A DNA stretch of 64,000 nucleotides from CAUZIZ01 sp963579905 (GTDB lineage: Bacteria > Acidobacteriota > UBA6911 > RPQK01 > JAJDTT01): positions 1 to 64,000 of the forward strand of contig CAUZIZ010000005.1 of the NCBI GenBank assembly GCA_963579905.1. The letters run 5' to 3'. The first letter of the stretch is position 1; every line of letters begins with the position of its first letter. Shown piece after piece: positions 16,753-25,118 of the stretch. A program made the translations under genes and the position numbers. The notes beneath the pieces were generated by a model. The model did not search any database and was not told where the DNA came from. It saw only the letters and a program-made list of their open reading frames with translations.

Positions 16753-17801
16753 TGGATCTGCCCGCCGTACCTGCAATCGGATTCAATCACACCGCCTTAC
16801 ACCGGCTACTCCGCAGGCTGGAGCGGCCTCTAAACCCGTTGCGGTGTATCCTGCTGCCGTTGCTGCTGCTCTGGATCTGTGAGCCGGTTGAGGGAGCCCA
16901 ACTGCGGCGTGTGAGTCTCATCATCCGCGGTCTTGCGGGAATGCCGGAGTATGAAGAGGCGTTCTCCGGCTGGACCTCAAAGTTGGAGCTAATGCTCGCT
17001 GCTCAACCCGACAATCGCGTTGCGGTACTGGATGGGAGCACCCAGAAGCGGGAAGAGATTCTGGCAACCGTGTCCGAAGTCCTCTCGCTCTTGCCCCCGC
17101 AGGGAGACCTCTGGATTTTTCTGGTGGGTCATGGAAGCTACGACGGACGCGACTATAAGTTCAACATTGCTGGCCCCGACATCACTGGAGACGATCTGGC
17201 AAGGTTGCTCGATAGAGGGAAGGAGGGAAGAACCTTCCTGATTGCGGGAACCAGTGCGAGTGGGATTCTCATACCTAAATTGAGCGGCGAGAACAGAGTT
17301 GTCGTCACCGCAACCAAGAACCAGTTAGAGCGGCAGCCGCCGCTGTTTCTGTCCTTTCTCGTCGAGGCCGGCACCACACTTGAAGCCGACCGCGATAAGA
17401 ATGGGAAGGTCTCTCTGCTCGAGGCTTTCTTGTTTAGCCGCAGAAGGGTTGAGGACTGGTTCCAGGAGAAGGGACGCCTCCAGACCGAACACGCCTTGTT
17501 GGATGACTCATCCAGTATTCTCTTGGGCGGGGACAAAAAAGACGCCAGCGATCAGGTTCGCGCTGGCACCGGGCTTCTGGCCAGTATCGCCTATCTTTCG
17601 GTACCTCAGGAAGAAGTTCTGGCCTCGCCCGATGCCCGAGCGCTGGTCCAGAGAAAAAGCCAACTGGAACGCGAGATAGACGATCTGAAACTGCACAAGC
17701 ACGAGTTTGCCGAAGACGTTTACTATCAGCGTCTCCAGGTACTCCTGCTGGAGTTGGCGGATTTGGGAGAGCGGATCGATGCCTTGAAGGGGGAGCAGTG
17801 A
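16752..17801 (+). CDS. Secreted caspase-like protein lacking the catalytic cysteine
   Basis: A 349-aa protein starting at an ATG that overlaps the previous stop (TGATG); an upstream ATG at 16719 would overlap by 34 bp and is less likely. A signal-like hydrophobic stretch (about 31-43) is followed by a domain with WIFLVGHGSYDG (H127), the His motif of caspase/gingipain/C13-type peptidases. Where these have D-x-C-x-SG, this protein reads GTSASG (166-171), placing Ser168 at the cysteine position. A C-terminal coiled coil (about 290-349) follows. I infer a caspase-like fold, inactive or using serine. It sits between the VWA protein and the TPR metallopeptidase. The assignment is motif-based and needs structural support. 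Confidence 0.6.
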   Translation: MDLPAVPAIGFNHTALHRLLRRLERPLNPLRCILLPLLLLWICEPVEGAQLRRVSLIIRGLAGMPEYEEAFSGWTSKLELMLAAQPDNRVAVLDGSTQKREEILATVSEVLSLLPPQGDLWIFLVGHGSYDGRDYKFNIAGPDITGDDLARLLDRGKEGRTFLIAGTSASGILIPKLSGENRVVVTATKNQLERQPPLFLSFLVEAGTTLEADRDKNGKVSLLEAFLFSRRRVEDWFQEKGRLQTEHALLDDSSSILLGGDKKDASDQVRAGTGLLASIAYLSVPQEEVLASPDARALVQRKSQLEREIDDLKLHKHEFAEDVYYQRLQVLLLELADLGERIDALKGEQ

Positions 17802-20248
17802 GGCTCGGCCGGCTGGCTTTCGGCCTGTGCGTTCTCTGTCTGGCGCCGGGAATCGCTTTCGGCCAGGAGGCATCCACATCGTCCCTTCTCGTCGAAGTCC
17901 TGGATCTGATGCAGGCGGGCGCCTACGGGCAAGCGGAGGAGCGATTACAACAAGTCTCTCCAACAGATCCTCACGCGCTGAGACTTCGGCTGGAACTGGC
18001 CCAACGAAGCGGAGCATTGGACCGCGCTGAGGCCTGTGCAGAACGCCTCTTGAGCCTCCACAACACAGGCCAGCTGCGCCTCTCGGGCGAAATCGGAGCC
18101 GCGGCATTCGCCGCCTGGAAGCTGGGTTCCTGGAAGCGGGCGAACGGACTCTTCATTGAGGCAGCCGAGAGAAATCCGGTGCCCATCTCGGTTTATGTCG
18201 ACTGGGGAAATCTCTATCTCGAAAAGTACAACGGAGCCGAGGCCGAAACCATCTTTCAGGATGCGCTGAAGTCTGAGGAAGAGAGTCCCGAGTGGTCTCG
18301 GTGGAAGAAGGATTCAGCCTATGTCGGACTGGCCGAGGCCCTCAGAGCTCAGTTCAAGGGTGGAGTTGCCGACCTGCTCGAATCGGCCCTGAAGCTCAAT
18401 CCGGACAATCTGGAGATTCACGCCCTGCAAGGGTCGATGGCGATTGTGGAAGAAAACTGGAGCGACGTGGCCAAATGGATCGACTCGGGTCTCGAGAAGA
18501 ATGCGAGCTATCTCCCGCTGCTTGAGGTGAAGGCTGTACAACACCATTTTCGGGGCGAAGTAGAACTCTTCGAGCAGGCTTCCGAGCGCATTTCGAGCAT
18601 CAATCCTCACAGTGGCGACCTGCACGAGATTCTCGCCGACCTCTCCGTGATGAAGCGGCGGCTGGAGGATGCAATCGGATTCTACCGCGAGTCATTACGG
18701 CGAAACCCGAGGCAGTGGTCGGCTCTGGGATCGCTCGGAATCAACCTGCTTCGACTCGGAAGGGAAGAAGAGGGAAAGCAGGTTCTGGAGCGGGCCTATG
18801 ACAAAGATCCCTTTAGTATCGCGACTGTGAACACGCTGCGACTGTTGGATAGCTTTGACCGCTTTCATAGCTTCAAGACGGAGCATTTTTCGGTGCGGCT
18901 GCACCAGAAAGAGGCAGCGGCTTTGCGTCCTTATATAGAGGAACTGCTGGAGCGAAGCCTGACCACTCTCGAACAAAAGTACCGGCATGAAATCTCCGGA
19001 AAATACCTCTTCGAAATGTATCCCGACCACGAGGACTTTGCCGTCCGTACCCTGGGTCTGCCCGGCTTGGGTGCTCTAGGAGCAACCTTTGGACGCATCC
19101 TTGCGATGGATTCTCCTTCCGCTAGAAAACAGGGAAGCTTTCACTGGGGTTCGACCTTGTGGCACGAGATGGCCCATGTCGTGATTCTTTCGTTGAGCGC
19201 CAATCGGGTTCCCCGCTGGTTTACCGAGGGCATTTCAATGATGGAGGAAAAGTTGGCTGGCGCGGGATGGGGCGAGTATCTAACGCCAGGCTTCGTTCGT
19301 GCCTACAAGGATGGCGAACTGCTGCCCCTAGGTGAGCTCAACTCTGGCTTCGAACGGCCCAAGAACCGGCGCCAGCTCGAGATAAGTTACCTTCAGGCGG
19401 GCTGGGTCTGTGAGTTTCTAGCTTCCCGCTACGGTGTGGACAAGCTTCGCGAGCTGGTGGTAGCGTTCGGGGAGGGAAAAACGACTGAGGTTACCTTCCA
19501 GAAGGTGTTGGGCGCACCCATGGCTGAGATTGAGAAACTTTTCCTGGAAGAAATGGAACAGACTTTGACACCCCTCGTCCACAGCTTGAAACGACCGGAA
19601 GCTCCCACCCCTGAGAAGGAGGAAGGCTCCGAGACGGATCACCTCGAAGACATGAGGGTTGCTGTCGAGAAGAACCCAGAGAATTATTACCTGAACCTGA
19701 CCCTCGGAGAGGAACTCCATGAGTCGGGAGACAGTGAGGGCGCCATCCCGTTCCTCGAAAAAGCAGTTGACTTGTTTCCCCCGTACGCGGAAAAGGGGAG
19801 TGCTTATGACCTGCTGCTTCAGATCTACGAGGCGCAAGAGGACTCGCCGAAGGTGGAAGAGACGTTGCGTCGGTGGTGGAAGGTCGCACCCAAGTTTCCA
19901 GAGAATGCACTTAGACTCGCCGAACTCCTTATACAAAGGAACGCGATCGATGAGACGATACAGTACTTGGAAGAGGTGCCGTACGTGGATCCCCTCAATC
20001 AAGAGCTCCACCAGATGTTGGGTGACCTCTACCTGAAAACAGATCGTCCCGACGTTGCAGTGCGCGAGTTCCGGGTGCTTCTTAATCTGGAGCCCCTCGA
20101 TTCCTCAGAGGCGCACTTCCAGTTGGGACGGGCCCTGTATCAGAAAGGAGATCTGGAGGCCGCCAGACGCCAAGCACTGCTCTCCCTCGAGATTGCTCCC
20201 GGCTATCAGAAGGCCCAGAAATTACTGTTGGAGTTGGTACGTCAATGA
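17798..20248 (+). CDS. Secreted TPR protein with gluzincin metallopeptidase domain
   Basis: An 816-aa protein with a GTG start inside the previous stop (GTGA) and a signal peptide ending near GIAFGQ. N-terminal TPR-like helices run to about residue 350. A zinc metallopeptidase domain follows with HEMAH at 456-460 and the third ligand E477 in WFTEGIS, as in the MA-type gluzincins. More TPR repeats occupy the C-terminus (about 620-816). All three expected zinc ligands and the catalytic Glu457 are present, so it should be active. It probably acts outside the cytoplasmic membrane with the VWA and caspase-like proteins of this operon (inference). Its stop overlaps the next start (ATGA). Confidence 0.8.
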   Translation: MRLGRLAFGLCVLCLAPGIAFGQEASTSSLLVEVLDLMQAGAYGQAEERLQQVSPTDPHALRLRLELAQRSGALDRAEACAERLLSLHNTGQLRLSGEIGAAAFAAWKLGSWKRANGLFIEAAERNPVPISVYVDWGNLYLEKYNGAEAETIFQDALKSEEESPEWSRWKKDSAYVGLAEALRAQFKGGVADLLESALKLNPDNLEIHALQGSMAIVEENWSDVAKWIDSGLEKNASYLPLLEVKAVQHHFRGEVELFEQASERISSINPHSGDLHEILADLSVMKRRLEDAIGFYRESLRRNPRQWSALGSLGINLLRLGREEEGKQVLERAYDKDPFSIATVNTLRLLDSFDRFHSFKTEHFSVRLHQKEAAALRPYIEELLERSLTTLEQKYRHEISGKYLFEMYPDHEDFAVRTLGLPGLGALGATFGRILAMDSPSARKQGSFHWGSTLWHEMAHVVILSLSANRVPRWFTEGISMMEEKLAGAGWGEYLTPGFVRAYKDGELLPLGELNSGFERPKNRRQLEISYLQAGWVCEFLASRYGVDKLRELVVAFGEGKTTEVTFQKVLGAPMAEIEKLFLEEMEQTLTPLVHSLKRPEAPTPEKEEGSETDHLEDMRVAVEKNPENYYLNLTLGEELHESGDSEGAIPFLEKAVDLFPPYAEKGSAYDLLLQIYEAQEDSPKVEETLRRWWKVAPKFPENALRLAELLIQRNAIDETIQYLEEVPYVDPLNQELHQMLGDLYLKTDRPDVAVREFRVLLNLEPLDSSEAHFQLGRALYQKGDLEAARRQALLSLEIAPGYQKAQKLLLELVRQ

Positions 20249-20988
20249 GAGCTTTCATGACGGCCTTCTTGGGTGCTGTCGCTCTTATCTGGGTTCTGAG
20301 GCCTGTCCTCAGTCTCGATGTTCCTGCCCCTCGAGATCCAAAGGATCCCAGCCTTTTCCAATTCGTACGGATTCGATACAACGGCTATCTCGGAGGCTGG
20401 GGCAGCGGGCGTTGGGTGCCTCCCTGGATGCACGACTATCCGCGAGCAGAACGAAACTTCTTGAAGATCCTCATGGAGTTGACCACTGCTGAGACAACGG
20501 CTGAATCGTATCTGATCCTGGATCTAGATGACCCTGAAATCATGAACTACCCGGTTTTGTACGTCAGCGAACCCGGATATTGGAACATTACCGACTCGGA
20601 GGCCAGCAATTTCAAGGAATACCTGTTGCGTGGCGGCTTTGTCATCTTCGACGATTTCAGGGGAGCATCGGAGTGGAGCAACTTCACAGAGTGCATGAAA
20701 AAAGTTTTTCCGAAGCGCAATTTCCAGGAGCTAGCTCTGGAGCACCCGGTCTTTCACTGCTTCTATGACATTCAGACCCTGGACATGATTCCCCCCTACG
20801 ACGTGCCTGGAAAACCAGTATTCTATGGGTTGTCGGACGAAGAGGGACGTCTTCTGGCTGTGGCCAATTTCAACAACGATATCGGGGATTACTGGGAGTG
20901 GTCGGACGAGTCTCTAGTACCCATCAACTTTTCCAACGAAGCCTACAAATTCGGTATCAACTATGTCATCTACGCACTCACTCATTAA
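20245..20988 (+). CDS. DUF4159 protein
   Basis: A 247-aa protein with an N-terminal signal or anchor (MTAFLGAVALIWVL) and a DUF4159 domain: FVRIRYNGYLGGWG, YPRAERNFLKIL, YPVLYVSEPGYW, LRGGFVIFDDFRG and HPVFHCFYDI. The domain resembles a GATase/Rossmann fold without an obvious catalytic triad. DUF4159 genes commonly accompany MoxR, DUF58 and BatA-type genes, which is the context here. The ATG overlaps the preceding stop. Biochemical function is unknown. It may be the periplasmic or lumenal partner of the VWA proteins. Confidence 0.85.
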   Translation: MRAFMTAFLGAVALIWVLRPVLSLDVPAPRDPKDPSLFQFVRIRYNGYLGGWGSGRWVPPWMHDYPRAERNFLKILMELTTAETTAESYLILDLDDPEIMNYPVLYVSEPGYWNITDSEASNFKEYLLRGGFVIFDDFRGASEWSNFTECMKKVFPKRNFQELALEHPVFHCFYDIQTLDMIPPYDVPGKPVFYGLSDEEGRLLAVANFNNDIGDYWEWSDESLVPINFSNEAYKFGINYVIYALTH

Positions 20989-21095
20989 AAAATCGGTCGC
21001 AGGTCGCAGGTCGCACGTTTCCGTTCTTTGAACACTGCGGCGAACCGGCCATTGGGCTCGCGGCTCAACTGACTATTGAAAACGGAGTTGTCTCA

Positions 21096-22121
21096 ATGGA
21101 AGAATTCGCGAAGACAGAAGAGCCACCTACCGAGGAGCTCATCAAAGCCTTACTGGATTCCCAAGAACGCATCATCTCCGAGCTGCGTAAGAAGATCGTA
21201 GGGCAGGACGAAGTAATCGAACAGGTTCTGATCTCTCTCTATGTGGGAGGACATTCCCTAATTACCGGACTTCCAGGACTTGCCAAGACCCTTCTGGTAA
21301 GCAGTATCGCAGGCACGCTCGGGCTTTCCTTCAAGCGAATTCAATTCACCCCCGACTTGATGCCCTCTGACATCACCGGGACCGAAATCATCGAGGAGGA
21401 TCGCTCAACGGGGAAGAGAGCTCTCGAGTTCATCCGCGGCCCCGTTTTTGCCAACATCGTTCTGGCCGACGAGATCAACCGGACCCCTCCGAAAACCCAG
21501 GCAGCCCTGCTCGAAGCCATGCAGGAGAGGCACGTCACCGTTCGTGGGACGACCTATGATCTGGACGCCCCTTTTTTCGTTCTCGCCACCCAGAACCCCA
21601 TCGAGTTGGAAGGGACCTATCCTCTGCCTGAAGCCCAGTTGGACCGTTTCATGTTCAATATTGTCATCGACTACCTGAATGAAGATGACGAGGTAGTCGT
21701 GGTAGAGAAGACGACGGCTGAAATTGGAGAGCAGGTTGAGAAGGTGGTCTCTGGGGAGGACATCCTGCGATATCAGCAGCTTGTCCGCAAGATACCGGCG
21801 GATCAAGAGGTGGTCCGGTATGCCGTTCAGTTGACACGCAGTACCCGGCCAGGAGATGCGGTGGCCCCAGACTTTGTCCGGAATTGGGTCAGCTATGGAG
21901 CGAGCCTTCGCGCCTCGCAATTCCTGGTGTTGGGAGGAAGGGCCCGTGCCCTTATGAAGGGTCGTTATAACGTTTCGTACGAGGACATCCGCGCGTTGGC
22001 CAGGCCTGTTTTCCGCCACCGGATTCTGACCAATTTTCATGCGGAGTCAGAGAACGTGACTCCAGACGATATCGTGGATCGTTTGCTGGCAGCTATCAAA
22101 CCGGCCGGATCGGGACTGTGA
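21096..22121 (+). CDS. MoxR-family AAA+ ATPase
   Basis: A 341-aa AAA+ protein. The ATG at 21096 is preceded by GGAG; an earlier in-frame start at 20898 would overlap the DUF4159 gene by 91 bp and encodes no conserved residues. Walker A is GLPGLAKT (58-65), Walker B is VLADEINRTPPKTQAALLEAMQE, and sensor 1 is LATQNPIELEGTYPLPEAQLDRF. MoxR ATPases act as chaperones that mature or activate partner enzymes through VWA-protein adaptors. The DUF58 gene follows with a GTGA overlap, the standard MoxR-DUF58 pair. The 107-bp gap before it contains a short tandem GGTCGCA motif. Confidence 0.95.
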   Translation: MEEFAKTEEPPTEELIKALLDSQERIISELRKKIVGQDEVIEQVLISLYVGGHSLITGLPGLAKTLLVSSIAGTLGLSFKRIQFTPDLMPSDITGTEIIEEDRSTGKRALEFIRGPVFANIVLADEINRTPPKTQAALLEAMQERHVTVRGTTYDLDAPFFVLATQNPIELEGTYPLPEAQLDRFMFNIVIDYLNEDDEVVVVEKTTAEIGEQVEKVVSGEDILRYQQLVRKIPADQEVVRYAVQLTRSTRPGDAVAPDFVRNWVSYGASLRASQFLVLGGRARALMKGRYNVSYEDIRALARPVFRHRILTNFHAESENVTPDDIVDRLLAAIKPAGSGL

Positions 22122-23017
22122 GCAAGTCCCCCTCCCTGAGATTCATCGATCCTTTGGTGCTCTCCCGAATCAGGGGTCTCCAGCTTATAGCCAAGACCGT
22201 GGTGGAAGGTTTCGTGACGGGTCTTCACCGATCTCCGTATCACGGCTTCAGCCTCAACTTTTCAGAATACCGGCAGTATGCACCGGGAGACGACATCCGA
22301 AGCATAGACTGGAAGGTCTTTGGCAGGACGGACCGCTTCTACGTAAAAAAGTACGAAGGGGACACCAATTGCCAGATGTATCTTCTTCTGGACAACAGCG
22401 CTAGTATGGGCTACGCTAGCGGCCCCATCTCCAAGATCGACTACGCTCGCTATCTAGCGGCTTCGCTGTCCTACCTGGCTGTCCGCCAGAGTGATGCCGC
22501 CGGACTGGCTGCCTTCGACTCGGGGGTCTTCAACCGCATCCCGCCACGGGCTCAATACAGACATTTCCTCACCATCCTTCACCGTCTTGAGCAACTCGAG
22601 CTCGGTTCGCGAAACAATATCGGCGAAGCCCTGGAGGAGCTAGCGCGTCTCATTCGAAAACGAAGCATCGTCGTCCTCATCAGCGACTTCTATCACGAAG
22701 TGGAGGAGCTCTCGAAGACGCTTCGTTTCTTCCACCACCGCGGCAACGACGTCATTCTTTTCCATTTGCTGGATCCGGTAGAATTGAAGATGCCCCTGGC
22801 GGACAGTTGCACGCTGCAGGACATGGAGACGAGCGATTACCTTTCCTACGTTCCGGATCACTCTCGAGCAGGCTACCTTGAGCTCTTGCAGCAACATATC
22901 GGTGATCTCCAGAGGGGATGTCGCGACGCACGCATTGACTACACACTCTTGAGCACCGACGAACCTCTGGACCGGGCCCTATACAGCTATCTTTCGGCTC
23001 GACAACGCAGGTACTGA
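22118..23017 (+). CDS. DUF58 protein (MoxR partner)
   Basis: A 299-aa protein with a GTG start overlapping the moxR stop. It has the DUF58 core YHGFSLNFSEYRQYAPGDD and RSIDWKVFGRTDRFYVKKYE, followed by a VWA-like fold opening LLLDNSASMGY with a MIDAS-type DxSxS. No membrane helix is visible, so it is probably a soluble cytoplasmic adaptor between MoxR and the membrane VWA proteins. Length and motifs are typical. The BatA-like gene begins 27 bp downstream. Confidence 0.93.
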   Translation: MSKSPSLRFIDPLVLSRIRGLQLIAKTVVEGFVTGLHRSPYHGFSLNFSEYRQYAPGDDIRSIDWKVFGRTDRFYVKKYEGDTNCQMYLLLDNSASMGYASGPISKIDYARYLAASLSYLAVRQSDAAGLAAFDSGVFNRIPPRAQYRHFLTILHRLEQLELGSRNNIGEALEELARLIRKRSIVVLISDFYHEVEELSKTLRFFHHRGNDVILFHLLDPVELKMPLADSCTLQDMETSDYLSYVPDHSRAGYLELLQQHIGDLQRGCRDARIDYTLLSTDEPLDRALYSYLSARQRRY

Positions 23018-23044
23018 TTTCCGTGCTTTAAGCGAGGCGACTCG

Positions 23045-25090
23045 ATGGAGTTTTTGAACCCATTCTTCTGGCTAGGAGCCACCGCATTGACGGCTCCCAT
23101 CCTGCTCCACCTGGTTCGAAGGCACCGGCGGGAGCGGGTGCCCTTCCCCTCGCTCATGTTCTTGCACCAGATTCCCACGAAAGAACTCAGAAGAAAAAAG
23201 CTGACGCACCTGTTCCTGTTGTTCCTCCGCTGTTTGGGGCTCTTGCTGATCGTCGCGGCATTCTCGCGTCCAATGGTGTCGGGGACGTGGTTCGGAAACC
23301 TAGCAATGGGAACTCCGCGTTCGTTGGTGATCCTGATCGATTCCTCGATGAGCATGTCACGAGAGCCGGTCTGGCAGAAGGCATCCGAAGTGGCCGAGCA
23401 AAGGGTCCGATCCTTGACCGGAGGGGATGAGGGCCTGATCGTGCGGTTCGGAGAGACGGTTGAAGTTCTCTCCTCCTGGGAAGCTCGACCGGAGCGCCTC
23501 CTCAGCGTGCTGCACAGCCGCTCTGGAGCCTCGTTTGAGGGCACCTCCTATGGTGAAGCGCTCCGCGTTGCCTCCGAGCAGTTCAAAGAGCAGCAGGCCA
23601 ACAGTAGGAAGGAGATCGTTCTGATTACGGACCTCCAACTCAGCGGCCTTCCGGAGAGCCAGAAGTGGAGATTGCCAGATGACGTGATTCTGACGATTGA
23701 GAGCGTAGGCGAGGAATCAGCCAACTTATTCGTCGAAGAGGTGCGGCTGGAAAGATTCAGTTTTGGCGAGCAACATCCATACCCAATTGTTACTTTGCTG
23801 AAGTCCACGCCTCCTCAACGGCTGCAGGGCGAACTGCAGCTGTTCCTGGAAGGGCAGTTGATCGACAGGAAGGGCTTTGAGCTGAACCAGGACGGCACGG
23901 GCCAGGTGACTTTCCGACCCTTCGCATTGGAAGCGGGTCCCCACACGGGAAGGATTGTGGCCCAAGTTGAGGACTTACTCCCGGCCGACAATATCTTCTT
24001 CTTCGTCGTCGAGAGGCGCGAATCCCAGCCTATCACGGTGGTGTCGAGTCGCCCGTCGTCGATGGTCTATTTGAAGAGCGCTCTCTCATCTGGTCAGAAT
24101 CTGCCATTTCGCGTGGAGGTTGTGGAGCCTCCGGGACCAGCCCGACTAATCCCGGAAGCCAGGCCGGTCCTGATTCTAGACAATCTCGCCCGGCCGCCCC
24201 GGCCAGACGCGCTCAAGGCCTACGTCACGAACGGCGGTGGGCTTTTAGTCTCATTGGGAAACAGCGTCCGCCCCGAGGCTTACAATCGGCTTGCGGCGGA
24301 GCTCTTTCCGGCCGAGCTGGATCAGCGTCAGTTCATTCGGAGCCGCGACCGGAACTTTACCTCTATTACGGATGTGGACTGGCAACATCCGATCTTTTCT
24401 GTGTTCCAGGAGTCTCACCGGGCTGGCCTGGTGAGCGTTCAGTTCTATAGCTATTGGAAGCTTCGCCCCCAGCAGGGCTCCACCGTTTTGGCTAGATTTG
24501 ATGACTCCAATCCCGCCCTGCTGGAACGCACCCTGGGAAGGGGTCGGGTCCTGGTTTTCGCCTCCTCTCTCGATCGCGTCTGGACAGACTTTCCCCTACG
24601 CAGTGCCTACGTGCCTTTCTGGCACCGATTGGCCGGCTACGCCGGTGGCTGGTCGGCATCGGCCGCGGCCATGACGGTCGGTGAGATTCTTGGCTCAGAT
24701 CAGTATGGGGCCAAGTCCGAGCGCGGAAGCACTAGCAGCTGGAATATTGTGGATCCCAACGGCCAACGAGTCATCGGATTGGACCAGGAAACTCCGGATT
24801 TCGTCGAGTTGAAATTTCCAGGGCACTATGAAATAAGAAAGAACAAGAAAACCGACTGGGTGGCAGTCAACAGCGATCCGAGGGAATCGGATCTGCAGCA
24901 GGTGCCGGTCGATAAACTGCTAGCCAGATTCCGAGCGGAGCGACCTGCGACGAGTTCCTCTCCCCAGGCGACGCGCGTTAGCCAGGAAGAACACCGCCAA
25001 CCTTTGTGGTGGCCCTTGCTTCTGGCTGCTGCTCTGGTGCTGGGGATCGAGTCCCTGGTAGCAAACCATCGGCGACGGGTAATCGAGTGA
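23045..25090 (+). CDS. BatA-like membrane VWA protein
   Basis: A 681-aa protein with the BatA N-terminal signature (LNPFFWLGATALTAPILLHL, then RERVPFPSLMFL), a second helix (LFLLFLRCLGLLLIVAAF) and a VWA domain opening VILIDSSMSM, the MIDAS DxSxS. A long beta-rich region with a GATase-like segment (PVLILDNLARP, YVTNGGGLLVSLGN) follows, and then a C-terminal helix (WWPLLLAAALVLGIESLV). It is the second membrane VWA protein of the operon and resembles the first in layout, suggesting an ancient paralogy. In Bacteroides, BatA proteins influence stress tolerance; no such role is shown here. Confidence 0.88.
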   Translation: MEFLNPFFWLGATALTAPILLHLVRRHRRERVPFPSLMFLHQIPTKELRRKKLTHLFLLFLRCLGLLLIVAAFSRPMVSGTWFGNLAMGTPRSLVILIDSSMSMSREPVWQKASEVAEQRVRSLTGGDEGLIVRFGETVEVLSSWEARPERLLSVLHSRSGASFEGTSYGEALRVASEQFKEQQANSRKEIVLITDLQLSGLPESQKWRLPDDVILTIESVGEESANLFVEEVRLERFSFGEQHPYPIVTLLKSTPPQRLQGELQLFLEGQLIDRKGFELNQDGTGQVTFRPFALEAGPHTGRIVAQVEDLLPADNIFFFVVERRESQPITVVSSRPSSMVYLKSALSSGQNLPFRVEVVEPPGPARLIPEARPVLILDNLARPPRPDALKAYVTNGGGLLVSLGNSVRPEAYNRLAAELFPAELDQRQFIRSRDRNFTSITDVDWQHPIFSVFQESHRAGLVSVQFYSYWKLRPQQGSTVLARFDDSNPALLERTLGRGRVLVFASSLDRVWTDFPLRSAYVPFWHRLAGYAGGWSASAAAMTVGEILGSDQYGAKSERGSTSSWNIVDPNGQRVIGLDQETPDFVELKFPGHYEIRKNKKTDWVAVNSDPRESDLQQVPVDKLLARFRAERPATSSSPQATRVSQEEHRQPLWWPLLLAAALVLGIESLVANHRRRVIE

Positions 25091-25118
25091 GAGCTCCGTT
25101 TATGCGAGGTGGAATCTG

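Noticed and set aside
15751..16776. Minus-strand 341-aa open frame
   Set aside because: It is antisense to the VWA/GATase-like gene; its composition is that of a shadow frame.
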